A stretch of 64,000 nucleotides of DNA, from positions 1 to 64,000 of the forward strand of contig NZ_FNEX01000018.1 in NCBI RefSeq assembly GCF_900100435.1, read 5' to 3'. This DNA is from Pedobacter sp. ok626. Its GTDB lineage: Bacteria; Bacteroidota; Bacteroidia; Sphingobacteriales; Sphingobacteriaceae. This document shows positions 24,905-33,975 of this stretch, piece by piece. Under the pieces are notes generated by a model. It did not search any database, was not told the origin of the DNA, and saw only the letters and a list, made by a program, of their open reading frames with translations. The position numbers were made by a program, and so were the translations under genes. The first letter of the stretch is position 1. Each line of letters opens with the position of its first letter.

Positions 24905-27900
24905 TTAAAATTGAAGGTTTACACCGAAAGTATAAGATTGTACAGGTCTGTTTGTACCAGGCAACCAGTCTGGGTTGTACCCTTTACTGTTGGCATGCCA
25001 TATCATACCCAGATCACGTGTCTGCGCAAAAATCTTAACATTATTTACCTGTATTGCTTTTGCAAGTTTTTTCGACAACTTGTATTCCAATGTAAGTTCC
25101 TTAAGCTCGATGTAAGAAGAGCTCTCAACCAAACTGCTCAAAGCTGGCGAATAGCGATCCCATAGATAAAGCTTGGTTTCATCCGGATTACCAAAACCAG
25201 GAACATTTGGATTACCAGCAAGTACATCACTGATGTATTTATTCACAAAAGTTTTATCGTAACCTACAGTAGTACTATATTGAAAACCAGGATTGCGGTA
25301 TACACCCCCCATTTTACCCACAAATATTGCGGTAAGGTTAAAATCATGCACCCTGATGTTGTTTACCCAGCCTAAGGTATGTGGCGGCGTTGCCGTACCT
25401 TCATAATTCAAGAAAGGTAAGCCTAATCCTCTATTATATAAAGTAACATCATTTAACGACTGCGTAGTCCCATTTGGACCCGCAACGTATGGCACACCAT
25501 CCTTCATACCTAAATAATCAAAAGAGTAAACCGCATTTACGGGTCTTCCCTCTACAAACGTACCTTCAATCATCTGGTACACATACAACGATGGATTGTA
25601 CAAGCTATTGATGTTATTGTAATTATAAGCGTAGTTGAATGAGGTGGAATAATTAATTGATGTATTTGGAATTGCTATATTGGTACCTAAAGAAATTTCA
25701 ATACCCCTGTTGGTGATACTCGCATTATTAAATTTTTGACTAGTTGTTCCTGTTGCAGCAGGTAAAGCAACCACACCGATAATACCTTCACCTCTTTTGT
25801 TGTAAAGATCAATTGATCCAAACAACTTGTTGTTTAGCAAGGCGAAATCAATACCAAAGTTGGTACTGGTCGTTTCTTCCCAACGTAAAAAAGGATTCCC
25901 ATTGTCAGAAACAGTACCTGTGATTGTCCCTGTACTTCCATTAAGCCCCGATCCTATATTCAAAAGGGCCTTTGTAGAAGTACTACCATCAACGTTTCCA
26001 TTCTTTCCATAAGTTAAACGAATATCTAAGCGATCTACCGCAGCAATGTTATCCATAAAGCGTTCATTCTTCGCATTCCATTTTGCCCCAACAGACCAAA
26101 GTGGCGACCAACGCAATTTAGGATCATCAGTAATAAAATTAGATGCGTCACTTCTTATACTTCCGGTTAAGGTATACTTGTTATCATAAGTATAAGATGC
26201 ATTGCTATAGAAGGAAACAAATTTATCTCGCTTCCAATCAAACACCGTATTTCCACCGGGAACAATAGCATTTCCACCTTCAAAATCAGTAAACTGGTCA
26301 ACCGAACTACCATAACCATAAGGCGGTGTAGTGGCCTGCAATTTATCACCATAATAACCATAAACATAAGGATTAGCTCGCTGGCTAGTAGTGTACTGCG
26401 CCAACTCCATACCTGCTATCACAGAGATACTGTGTTTGCTCCCTATATTTTTATCGAAATTGAATTGATTTCTTAACAAGTAACTTTCCAGGTCTGTATT
26501 ATTGACATCATACGTGACACCATTTGATCTGGTAAACTCACGCCCTTTTAAAATACCACCCTTTGGAATGTAAGCTTTGCCCACAGTTTTGGTGGCATCA
26601 TTATACACCGTCATTTTATTGATCAATCCCCTTGTAAAGAAGGTATTTTCATCAAAATAATCGTTGTAATCAGTTTTTGACCTTTCATATTGAAGCTTTG
26701 TGTCAAAGGTCAAGCCTTTCACGATTTTCAAGTTAAGTCCAGCTTGAATCCTTGCATTCAAGGTCTCGCTCTTCAAATTACGACCTGTCACTTCACGTAA
26801 CAAGTTGTATGACCAATCCGAATAAGTAAATTTATCATATGGGATAAGTCCAAGTTGTTCACGGTTGTAATCTTTCAAATTCGTTCCATAACTCCCGTCT
26901 GGATTTAACAAAAGTTCATACGGAGAAAGTCCTTGGATTTCATCTATCGTTGCACCACTACTTTCCTGATCTTTATACTGCAAATTAGCAGAGATGTTAA
27001 AATTAAGGGCCTTAGAGATTTTAAAATCATTATTAAAATTCAAATTCACACGATCGTAACCGTTTTTAACGAATGAACCTTTGTTGTTCTCATACATTAA
27101 AGACATATATGTCTTAGAACGATCTGTACCCGACTGCAAGTTTATGTTATACTGGCTCAATACAGATTTACGCATTAACAAATCTTGAAGCTGCGATCTA
27201 TTGCTGATTTTACTTAAACGATCAAGACCGGCATCCATATCCGCTTTACTCAAAGTACCAGCATCATTGGCATACAATAGCTCTTGCGCCAAAGTAAGCG
27301 ATTTATAGATATCCCCAAAAGATCCTGCAAACTGATCAAAAACCCAATTGTTTTCAAAAGCCTTACGTTCATAAGCCACATGATCTGCGGAATTAGCTTG
27401 TGTTAGCGCCTGGTCAAGATCTACCCTATTGGATATCCTTGTAAATGCGCTTACATCAATCTTTAGTTTAGTATTTCCCTTTACTTTTTTTGTTACTACA
27501 ACGATTACCCCATTTGCAGCACGCGCACCCCATATTGAAGCCGCAGCAGCATCTTTCAACACCGTTACCGACTCCACATCATTCGGATTGATGTCTGAAA
27601 AATCACTATTTGAAATTGGGAAACCATCTACGACAACTAATGGTTTTCTATCTGCATACAATGTACTATTTCCCCTGATCAGGAAATCTACACTACCGTC
27701 TGCATTTTCCTTTGCCTGCATACCTGCTACCGCACCCTGCAATGCAGATGATAAGTTAGAAACCGGACGATGATCTAAAGCCTCTCTGTTTACCTGGCTA
27801 AAAGAACCTGTAGCACGTTCTTTAGATATTTTCTGATAACCAGTTACCATTACTGCATCCAGATTTGATTCATCTGGTTCCATTTGTATTTTTAAGAATC

Positions 27901-28516
27901 GACCATTACCAACTGTCACCTCCTTTGTCTTATAACCAATGAAGGAAACTGTTAGAATGGTATTTTCCTCGACACCAGAAATCGAAAACACACCTTTACC
28001 GTTGGTAATCACGGCTTTTGTTCCATTCTTCACTTTAACAGTTGCACCTGGCAGTGGTTCCCCGTCTTCGCCTACAACCATACCATTAAAGATCATAAGT
28101 TTAAAAAAATTAACCACTTTATCTAAAATGGATTCATTTTTTTTCCTCACCACAATGGTATTTTGGTCAATCGCATAAGCTAAGGACTGCTGCTCAAATA
28201 CATTATCCAATAACATACGTAGGTCTGTATTGGCAGCTTCTATATTTACAGGCTTTGCGTTTTTTAGTTCACTTGGTTGATATAAAAAGTCATAACCACT
28301 CTGACTTTTAATTTCTTTAAACAACTCTTGTAGGGTGATGTTCTTTTTTGACAGGCTGATTTTTTGCGCATAGCTTGCTGCACTTACCTGAACTAAGGTC
28401 AATAAAAGAACAATGCAAGTTAAGTTAATTCGCATGATAGTTCGTTTTGATGGTACCGGTATTTTTTGCCAAAAAAAGGCAATAAGAACCTGCAAAAATT
28501 GTAGGTAAATTTTCAT
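24905..28516 (-). CDS. SusC/RagA TonB-dependent transporter with STN signalling domain
   Basis: 1203 residues if the ATG at 28516 is used; another ATG 27 codons in (28435) precedes the signal peptide MRINLTCIVLLLTLV more directly. Order: secretin/TonB N-terminal STN domain (about 53-125, ITLQELFKEIKSQSGYDFLYQ), carboxypeptidase-like domain (about 145-215), plug (about 220-340, with PLVVVDGFPISNSDFSDINP and AAASIWGARAANGVIVV) and a C-terminal barrel ending in FGVNLQF. The STN domain is the part that contacts a FecR-type anti-sigma factor, and FecR and sigma genes lie just upstream. It pairs with the SusD gene 12 bases downstream. The substrate is not deducible. Confidence 0.95.
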   Translation of the reverse strand: MKIYLQFLQVLIAFFWQKIPVPSKRTIMRINLTCIVLLLTLVQVSAASYAQKISLSKKNITLQELFKEIKSQSGYDFLYQPSELKNAKPVNIEAANTDLRMLLDNVFEQQSLAYAIDQNTIVVRKKNESILDKVVNFFKLMIFNGMVVGEDGEPLPGATVKVKNGTKAVITNGKGVFSISGVEENTILTVSFIGYKTKEVTVGNGRFLKIQMEPDESNLDAVMVTGYQKISKERATGSFSQVNREALDHRPVSNLSSALQGAVAGMQAKENADGSVDFLIRGNSTLYADRKPLVVVDGFPISNSDFSDINPNDVESVTVLKDAAAASIWGARAANGVIVVVTKKVKGNTKLKIDVSAFTRISNRVDLDQALTQANSADHVAYERKAFENNWVFDQFAGSFGDIYKSLTLAQELLYANDAGTLSKADMDAGLDRLSKISNRSQLQDLLMRKSVLSQYNINLQSGTDRSKTYMSLMYENNKGSFVKNGYDRVNLNFNNDFKISKALNFNISANLQYKDQESSGATIDEIQGLSPYELLLNPDGSYGTNLKDYNREQLGLIPYDKFTYSDWSYNLLREVTGRNLKSETLNARIQAGLNLKIVKGLTFDTKLQYERSKTDYNDYFDENTFFTRGLINKMTVYNDATKTVGKAYIPKGGILKGREFTRSNGVTYDVNNTDLESYLLRNQFNFDKNIGSKHSISVIAGMELAQYTTSQRANPYVYGYYGDKLQATTPPYGYGSSVDQFTDFEGGNAIVPGGNTVFDWKRDKFVSFYSNASYTYDNKYTLTGSIRSDASNFITDDPKLRWSPLWSVGAKWNAKNERFMDNIAAVDRLDIRLTYGKNGNVDGSTSTKALLNIGSGLNGSTGTITGTVSDNGNPFLRWEETTSTNFGIDFALLNNKLFGSIDLYNKRGEGIIGVVALPAATGTTSQKFNNASITNRGIEISLGTNIAIPNTSINYSTSFNYAYNYNNINSLYNPSLYVYQMIEGTFVEGRPVNAVYSFDYLGMKDGVPYVAGPNGTTQSLNDVTLYNRGLGLPFLNYEGTATPPHTLGWVNNIRVHDFNLTAIFVGKMGGVYRNPGFQYSTTVGYDKTFVNKYISDVLAGNPNVPGFGNPDETKLYLWDRYSPALSSLVESSSYIELKELTLEYKLSKKLAKAIQVNNVKIFAQTRDLGMIWHANSKGYNPDWLPGTNRPVQSYTFGVNLQF

Positions 28517-28568
28517 ACTTTTGATATGTTTTGGGTTAGTTGAAATGGTTGTTTACTGCAATTCTAGA

Positions 28569-28625
28569 GGGTAACCTAAACTTTACCGGGAGTGGCTCGA
28601 ATCACTCCTGGTTTCTTGATTACCC
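28569..28625. repeat. Nested inverted repeat in the FecR-SusC intergenic region
   Basis: An inner 9-bp stem (CCGGGAGTG 28586-28594 with CACTCCTGG 28603-28611) is enclosed by GGGTAA (28569) and TTACCC (28620). There is no T run on the minus strand, so it looks more like a leader structure or operator than a terminator. Confidence 0.5.
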
Positions 28626-28640
28626 AGTTATACGTAAAAA

Positions 28641-29885
28641 TTAAGGCATAACGGTAATCCTCCTTTCTTCAATTTTAAAATGAATATCTCCTGTTAGCTC
28701 AAATTTTCTTAGTACTTCAGATATATTTTTAAAACGAGAAATCGACCCCTCAAAACGACGGCTAGCAAAATCGTTTGAGAAAACAACATCTACATTGTAC
28801 CAACGCGCTATTTTACGCATGATACTACGCATTTCTTCGTTCTTAAACACGAAATAGCCATTTTTCCATGCCACCTCACTGGCTACATCTGCATTTTTAA
28901 CACTCAGTTCATTAGCGTTTAGCAAAGCTTGCTGCCCTGGCTTAAGCATGATTTCAGCATTTGAAAGCTTACTTCCTATAGTCTTAGTCAAGACATTAAC
29001 CTTCACAGCACCTTCTAACAAGGAAGTTCTAGTTTCCACATCGTTAGGGTAACAACTGATATTAAAGTGAGTCCCCAGCACTTCTACCGATTGCTCACTC
29101 GTCTTAACAATAAAAGACATTTTATGCAGCGCTTTACGACCAGCCGTAGCCACCTTTAAGGGTGCTACTTCAAAATACCCTTCCCCACTCAACTCAACCA
29201 CTCGTTTATTTTGATGTGTAAAATCTGAAGGAAATTTAAGTACGGAAGCTGCGTTGAGCCATACCTTAGTCCCATCGGGCAAGTTAACTTGGTACTGCCC
29301 ACCCTTTGGCGTTTCTATGGTATTGTATCCAGTAGCGATCGCTGTTTTTCCCTTAGCCGAAACTTCATAAACAAGCTGACCATCGGCAGTTTTTGTGACA
29401 GACACCCCACCTTGATCTGCAAGCTTACCACTGCTCGCATCATTCAATATAATTTTACGGCCGTCGGCCAAAGTCAACACAGCATTATTACCACCTGGCT
29501 TAACATCCTGTTTTGAGGTAATCCCCCCTTTAATGCCCGGTAAAGCGTTTTTATGTATATAAAAGAACAAGCCCATCGACACCGTAATCAATACTGCTGC
29601 AGCCACGGCAATTCTTTGCCATAATACATGTCCCACACTTCTCTTTTTAATTGCTGGCCCAGAAAAACGCTGATCACTAACGATCCGTTTGTACAGCATT
29701 TCTGATTGTAAATCAGAAAAAGGTTTTTCCATGGGTTGACTGTCCCAAACCTTTTGCATAAAAGCATGCAACTCTGCGTCTTGCTCAGACGAAACAACAA
29801 GATCCATCAGTTCAATGTAATCTTTCGGTTCAATTTTATTGCTAGAATAAGCAATCAGTAAATTTTGTAGTTGTTGCTTGTTCAT
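28641..29885 (-). CDS. FecR-family anti-sigma factor (FecR + DUF4974)
   Basis: 414 residues. The cytoplasmic N-terminus (about 1-85) binds the sigma factor and a single membrane segment (about 88-110, VAAAVLITVSMGLFFYI) follows. The periplasmic FecR domain (about 185-290) has TPKGGQYQVNLPDGTKVWLNAAS and VVELSGEGYFEVAP. The C-terminal DUF4974 domain (about 345-414) has MRSIMRKIARWYNVDVVF. It should relay ligand occupancy of the STN-containing SusC to the sigma factor. The sigma gene is divergent, 114 bases away, rather than upstream in the same operon, which is the more usual order. Confidence 0.94.
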   Translation of the reverse strand: MNKQQLQNLLIAYSSNKIEPKDYIELMDLVVSSEQDAELHAFMQKVWDSQPMEKPFSDLQSEMLYKRIVSDQRFSGPAIKKRSVGHVLWQRIAVAAAVLITVSMGLFFYIHKNALPGIKGGITSKQDVKPGGNNAVLTLADGRKIILNDASSGKLADQGGVSVTKTADGQLVYEVSAKGKTAIATGYNTIETPKGGQYQVNLPDGTKVWLNAASVLKFPSDFTHQNKRVVELSGEGYFEVAPLKVATAGRKALHKMSFIVKTSEQSVEVLGTHFNISCYPNDVETRTSLLEGAVKVNVLTKTIGSKLSNAEIMLKPGQQALLNANELSVKNADVASEVAWKNGYFVFKNEEMRSIMRKIARWYNVDVVFSNDFASRRFEGSISRFKNISEVLRKFELTGDIHFKIEERRITVMP

Positions 29886-29999
29886 TATTTCTTATTAATA
29901 CTGATATTTACCCAGGGTTTATCAGATAATACACGGCAGACGACTTATATAACTAGTCGAATTGAAATTATTTTTTTTCTGACACAAATAGAATCAGCA

Positions 30000-30590
30000 A
30001 TGAATGTACAAACACATGAAGAGGATCAGCTTATCGCTGGCTTACGCAATAGCGAAGAGTCTGCATTTGCCCTTGTGTTTAACATTTACAAAGCTAAGCT
30101 TTATAGTTTCGCCTGGCGTTTCCTAAAAAACAGGGAGTTGAGCGAAGAAATTGTACAGGAAACACTGATTATTTTATGGACAAAGCGATTGACCCTGGAT
30201 ATCAGCTACCCTTTGGGACCTTATCTGTATACCATTGCCCGCCGACTCACCCTCAATGCATTACGTAATGCGGCAACCGCCGGTGCTGCCCGAGAAAAGC
30301 TTTGGGCAGATCTTAAAGAGGCGCACAATGAGACTGAAGAAGCTATTCTATTGGCAGATCTAGAAGAGTTTACGGTACAAAGCGTGGCTAAACTTCCAAG
30401 CCAACAGCAATTGGTCTTTAAATTAAGTCGTTATGAAGGGCTTACACATGATCAAATTGCCGAAATGCTAAACCTTTCTAAAAGTACTGTAAACAACCAT
30501 CTGGTCGAGGCACTTAAAAACCTTCGTCAGCAATTCAAGAATTCTGGAATATCGTATGGTATTTTATTAGCCTGGTTATTTTTAAAATAA
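30000..30590 (+). CDS. ECF sigma factor (RpoE-like)
   Basis: 196 residues from the ATG at 30000; the frame extends upstream but those residues do not resemble a sigma factor. Region 2 is visible as LVFNIYKAKLYSFAWRFL and SEEIVQETLIILWTK. Region 4 is LPSQQQLVFKLSRYEGLTHD with the helix-turn-helix IAEMLNLSKSTVNNHLVEAL. It ends with a hydrophobic tail (YGILLAWLFLK), as many Bacteroidota ECF factors do. It presumably directs polymerase to the neighbouring SusCD operon when released by FecR. Confidence 0.93.
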   Translation: MNVQTHEEDQLIAGLRNSEESAFALVFNIYKAKLYSFAWRFLKNRELSEEIVQETLIILWTKRLTLDISYPLGPYLYTIARRLTLNALRNAATAGAAREKLWADLKEAHNETEEAILLADLEEFTVQSVAKLPSQQQLVFKLSRYEGLTHDQIAEMLNLSKSTVNNHLVEALKNLRQQFKNSGISYGILLAWLFLK

Positions 30591-30608
30591 CCCTATTTGT
30601 GTGCGCGA

Positions 30609-31151
30609 TTATTTATCTACACGCATAACTTCAATCTCGCTCATGTATTTGGTCAACGCGGCTTTATAGGTTAAATCCTGACCGGCTATATTGGTCAAAA
30701 AGCCTTTAAAGTCTTCCAAATCACCAACGGTAAAGCCCATTCTCACAAAGAGCTCTTTGTCCGTTTCCCAATTGTCCAGATTAATTTTCTTTTGCGCCAG
30801 TTCTTTATAGAGCACCAATCCTTTTATAAAATCCTTATAAGCGATAGTCTTTTTATAGTCGTTAAAGTAATCTATCAACGTTCTATAAGTGGCAGGCTTG
30901 CCAATCCTTGCCTGATCCAGCATTAAAGCACCAAGCATAGGGCCTTTCAAAAACACACTATCAATAGGTTCAAAATTACCACAATGCTTAAGGATGGCAA
31001 TATCACGTTTCAGCAGGCTGTCCTTTTCTGATGATTTGTGCTGCACAAAGTATGGCTCTGTGTCTAAAAGCTTTTTACAATCAATCACCTCCTGCGCAGT
31101 AGCAGCAGTACATAGCAAAACGAATAAAGAAAGGATCAGGGATAACTTCAT
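30609..31151 (-). CDS. Secreted protein of unknown function
   Basis: 180 residues from the ATG at 31149-31151; the frame also opens four codons earlier with TTG, but that codon overlaps a -7-like box. It has a signal peptide (LSLILSLFVLLCTAATAQ). The mature part has two Cys (DCKKLL and LKHCGNFEP), which could form a disulphide, and is helical throughout. I do not recognise a family. It lies 18 bases beyond the sigma gene, convergent with it, and downstream of a terminator, so it is a separate unit. Confidence 0.7.
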   Translation of the reverse strand: MKLSLILSLFVLLCTAATAQEVIDCKKLLDTEPYFVQHKSSEKDSLLKRDIAILKHCGNFEPIDSVFLKGPMLGALMLDQARIGKPATYRTLIDYFNDYKKTIAYKDFIKGLVLYKELAQKKINLDNWETDKELFVRMGFTVGDLEDFKGFLTNIAGQDLTYKAALTKYMSEIEVMRVDK

Positions 31152-31160
31152 ATGGAGTTG

Positions 31161-31168
31161 CAAAGGTA
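31161..31168 (-). promoter_or_regulatory. -7 element 9 bases before a start codon
   Basis: TACCTTTG on the minus strand fits TAnnTTTG and lies 9 bases upstream of the ATG at 31151, implying a leader of only a few bases. No -33 TTTG is seen. Confidence 0.35.
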
Positions 31169-31181
31169 TAATCTTATTGCT

Positions 31182-31234
31182 AAAAAGGCTATATCATTAA
31201 CACCTTGTTCGATGTTAATGATACAGCCTTTAAT
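31182..31234 (-). terminator. Terminator after OmpA-like gene, probably bidirectional
   Basis: A long hairpin (AAAGGCT and ATCATTAACA pairing with TGTTAATGAT and AGCCTTT, with one internal mismatch and a 10-base loop) has T runs on both strands. It begins 18 bases past the OmpA-like stop codon. Confidence 0.8.
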
Positions 31235-31251
31235 TTTTTTATTAAATCTTA

Positions 31252-31779
31252 CTAGTTAAGCTTAAACTCAACTCTACGGTTTAAAGCTTTACCCTCTTCT
31301 GTAGTATTAGGCGCAGTTGGTTGTGTAGCGCCAAAGCCTTTTACAATTAAGCGGCTCCCGTCAATCCCTGCATTTGTCAGGTATGATTTCACAGAGTTTG
31401 CTCTATCTACAGATAAAGACATATTGTGTTCTGCAGATCCTTCAATTGAAGAGTGACCATTGATCATAAATTTAACTGATGAATCTTTCTTCATTTCTGC
31501 AGCGATCTTATCCAACACCTCAAACGAAGCTGTTTTCAGTACGCCTGAGTTAAATTCAAACTGAACATTACTAAAATTGTAATCAGGTTTTTCCTCTACC
31601 GGTGCTGGAGCTGGTTTTGGCTCTGGTGCAGGCGCTTCTTTTTTCTCCTCTACCGGTGGTGCTGGTTGCTCAACTGGTGCAGGTGGTTTAACAATTGCCT
31701 TCTTTGTTTTACATGACTGTACGGAGATCGCAAGCAAGCCAATGGCCGCCAATAATAAACTGGTTCTTAAAAATTTCAT
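31252..31779 (-). CDS. OmpA-family peptidoglycan-binding lipoprotein
   Basis: 175 residues with a lipoprotein signal (LLAISVQSC, Cys 23), a proline- and glutamate-rich linker (about 30-65, PAPEPKPAPAPVEEKP) and an OmpA C-terminal domain (about 67-175). The peptidoglycan-binding signature is NGHSSIEGSAEHNMSLSVDRA with VKGFGATQPTAPN and ALNRRVEF. It resembles Pal, tethering the outer membrane to the cell wall. It is monocistronic with a strong terminator. Confidence 0.93.
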   Translation of the reverse strand: MKFLRTSLLLAAIGLLAISVQSCKTKKAIVKPPAPVEQPAPPVEEKKEAPAPEPKPAPAPVEEKPDYNFSNVQFEFNSGVLKTASFEVLDKIAAEMKKDSSVKFMINGHSSIEGSAEHNMSLSVDRANSVKSYLTNAGIDGSRLIVKGFGATQPTAPNTTEEGKALNRRVEFKLN

Positions 31780-31906
31780 TTGTTTATTTGTGTTTGTGTT
31801 CGTAATGTTAAAAAATAAGTTTCACATCTTAAAAAGAATACGAACTTAAAACGAACATTTTACACAAATAGTGTTAACAAACATTTTTCATCTTCGGATT
31901 TCAAAA

Positions 31907-33055
31907 TCATCTGGCATTACCAGTGCCAAGCAAGGCTTCCAGCTTAAGCTCCAACTCCTCTCCTCTCAGATTTTTTGCCAGTATCTTTCCATCCGGTCCA
32001 ACAAGGAAGTTGCTAGGTATGGCTTTCACAAAATATTTCACAGCCACTTCATTATCTCCACCCTTAAGATCCGAAACATTAGTCCAGCTAAGCCCATCAT
32101 CTTTGATCGCTTTTAGCCAGGCTGTTTTTAGTCCAGCATTGTCTAAAGACACCCCCAATACAGTAAAATTCTTGTTTTTATATTTTTGATATACTTTTAC
32201 CACGTTTGGATTTTCCTGTCTGCAGGGAGCACACCAGGAGGCCCAAAAATCTAACAGGACATATTTACCTTTAAAATCGGATAATTTAACCGGCTTACCA
32301 TTGCTGTCATTTTGGGTGAAATCCATCGCCGGCTGGCCCACGGCCAATAGTCTGGTGGCATATATTTCGTCCTGAATTCGCTTACCTAAGGGGCCCGATT
32401 TTAAACGTGACGAGAATTTAGCAAACTCCCTTTCTGCAACTAAGGGATCAGCGGCAATAGGCACAACAGTTTTAAATAATATTAAACTATAATACGAATC
32501 AGGATTACTACGCATAAAATTAGCATGAATATTTTTCGCCTCGGCATCAAGCACCCTCAATTGTTCATTAAAACCCACTGTGTATAGGGAATCCTTCAAT
32601 TGCTGAGGAGTTCCTGATTTATATTGGGCCATAATTTGATTCGCTTTGATTTGAATGCCCGCCATTACAGCTTTACATTTTGCGACATCATCATTAACCA
32701 CAGAACCTTTTATTACCGCAGAGCTTACAGAATCGGTTGTTGAGTTGAGGCTTGTTGTCCCTGGTTCCAGAAAAAAATCAAGTAAATCTGAGGGGGTACG
32801 TCGGGTTTCAGTTCCCGGCATCTTCTCTCGTTTGATTTTTAAGTATGCTTTTGCTACTTCAGAAAGCGTACCCTTAAAAGTAAAAACACCATCCTTTATA
32901 ATCGCAGAATCTATAGTCGTTTTCCCGTTTATAGTGTAGTAAAGGAAAGCCCTGGCGGGAAACGTCAGCGGTTTCAGCTTAGCATTTAGAATAAAATTTT
33001 GCTGGCCCAAGGTCATAAATGGCAGCAAACATAGCAATAGTAGTATTTTTTTCAT
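31907..33055 (-). CDS. DUF4369 + TlpA thiol-disulphide oxidoreductase
   Basis: 382 residues with a signal peptide (ending MTLGQQ), an N-terminal DUF4369 domain (about 20-125), a helical linker, and a TlpA thioredoxin domain (about 240-382) with C275-A-P-C278 in DFWASWCAPCRQENP and cis-Pro in KAIPSNFLVG. It is a periplasmic, membrane-exposed disulphide reductase of unknown client. It starts 18 bases after the sterol desaturase-like gene and is probably co-transcribed with it. The leader carries a TAAACCAAAAC motif. Confidence 0.9.
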   Translation of the reverse strand: MKKILLLLCLLPFMTLGQQNFILNAKLKPLTFPARAFLYYTINGKTTIDSAIIKDGVFTFKGTLSEVAKAYLKIKREKMPGTETRRTPSDLLDFFLEPGTTSLNSTTDSVSSAVIKGSVVNDDVAKCKAVMAGIQIKANQIMAQYKSGTPQQLKDSLYTVGFNEQLRVLDAEAKNIHANFMRSNPDSYYSLILFKTVVPIAADPLVAEREFAKFSSRLKSGPLGKRIQDEIYATRLLAVGQPAMDFTQNDSNGKPVKLSDFKGKYVLLDFWASWCAPCRQENPNVVKVYQKYKNKNFTVLGVSLDNAGLKTAWLKAIKDDGLSWTNVSDLKGGDNEVAVKYFVKAIPSNFLVGPDGKILAKNLRGEELELKLEALLGTGNAR

Positions 33056-33073
33056 GGTTGTTTAGGTTTTGGT

Positions 33074-33838
33074 TTAAATTCTTCTGCTTTGTATTTTGTC
33101 GTACTCTTTAACATAATCCGGATGCTCAGTCTTTAGTAGCTTGTCCCATATTCTGAAATACAATCCATAATTTCCTTTAAACTTACTATGATGCAAATTA
33201 TGATGTACAGAGGTATTAAAGATCTCGAACAACCAGGTATTTCTAAACCATTTCGGAGCGATCTCGTACCCCAAATGCCCATAAACATTGATAGCGAAAG
33301 CAACAACAACAAACATTTCAAGTACAATAGGATGAATAGGAATCAGAAAAACAATTAAGATCAACACACCACCTTCTGTCCAGGCTTCAAAAAAATGAAA
33401 CGAATAAGATGTCCAGGGCGATGGATTGGTAGATTTATGATGTAAAAGGTGTACGTGAGGGAAGATTACCTTGGCATGTAACAAACGATGCATCCAGTAA
33501 AAGTAGGTGTCGTGTATAATAAGACAAACAGGTAAACTTAGCCAGAACCACCATAAGGAATAATCTGTAACAGCCTCATAAACCTTTGTATAGCCTTTTA
33601 GCGGTGTAAACAACACCAAACAACCTATAATGGTAAGAATGACGGTAGTTTGCATAGAATGCCAGATATCGCGTATAAAATTAGATCTGTCAGCATCGCG
33701 CTGTTGAATCTTCGCTTTATGCAGTTTCCCGGCAAATAACTTGTAGCATAAGCCAAATGCGATACCTGCCATAATAAAATACCTAATTGTTGAAATGCTG
33801 AATAGCATTAAAGTTTTCTCTATCAATTCCGTTAACAT
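33074..33838 (-). CDS. Sterol desaturase / fatty-acid hydroxylase superfamily membrane enzyme
   Basis: 254 residues with four or five hydrophobic segments. The di-iron histidine boxes are present: HDTYFYWMHRLLH, HVHLLHHKS and SVHHNLHH. Enzymes of this superfamily hydroxylate or desaturate membrane lipids (fatty acids, carotenoids, sterols). In Bacteroidota lipid hydroxylation of sphingolipids or ornithine lipids is possible, but the substrate cannot be read from the sequence. It is followed by a TlpA gene and preceded by the conserved hairpin at 33898. Confidence 0.9.
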   Translation of the reverse strand: MLTELIEKTLMLFSISTIRYFIMAGIAFGLCYKLFAGKLHKAKIQQRDADRSNFIRDIWHSMQTTVILTIIGCLVLFTPLKGYTKVYEAVTDYSLWWFWLSLPVCLIIHDTYFYWMHRLLHAKVIFPHVHLLHHKSTNPSPWTSYSFHFFEAWTEGGVLILIVFLIPIHPIVLEMFVVVAFAINVYGHLGYEIAPKWFRNTWLFEIFNTSVHHNLHHSKFKGNYGLYFRIWDKLLKTEHPDYVKEYDKIQSRRI

Positions 33839-33897
33839 TTCGATGCTTTAAATAAGATACCTTTCATGAACATTTATAATGAAGGCATTCGCTAACT

Positions 33898-33942
33898 AAA
33901 AAAGGGTGAAAAGAATTAAAACTAATTCCGTTCACCCTTTTT
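33898..33942. repeat. GGGTGAA hairpin, copy A (divergent intergenic region)
   Basis: The 12-bp arms (AAAAAGGGTGAA / TTCACCCTTTTT) contain a second inner stem (GAATT / AATTC). The symmetric A/T flanks would let it terminate on both strands, but it lies between two divergent genes where no sense transcript ends. The same stem recurs at 47448 and 53329. Confidence 0.75.
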
Positions 33943-33947
33943 AGGGT

Positions 33948-33955
33948 TAGGTTTG
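33948..33955 (+). promoter_or_regulatory. Candidate -7 element for LEA-like gene
   Basis: TAGGTTTG on the plus strand fits TAnnTTTG and lies 20 bases upstream of the ATG at 33976, directly after the hairpin. Confidence 0.33.
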
Positions 33956-33975
33956 CCTTACCTATTAAATCAAAC

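Noticed and set aside
24905..28516. Possibility that this SusCD locus is a starch or other polysaccharide utilisation locus
   Set aside because: No glycoside hydrolase, polysaccharide lyase, sulphatase or CAZy-like domain is encoded anywhere in the window, so a glycan substrate is not supported.
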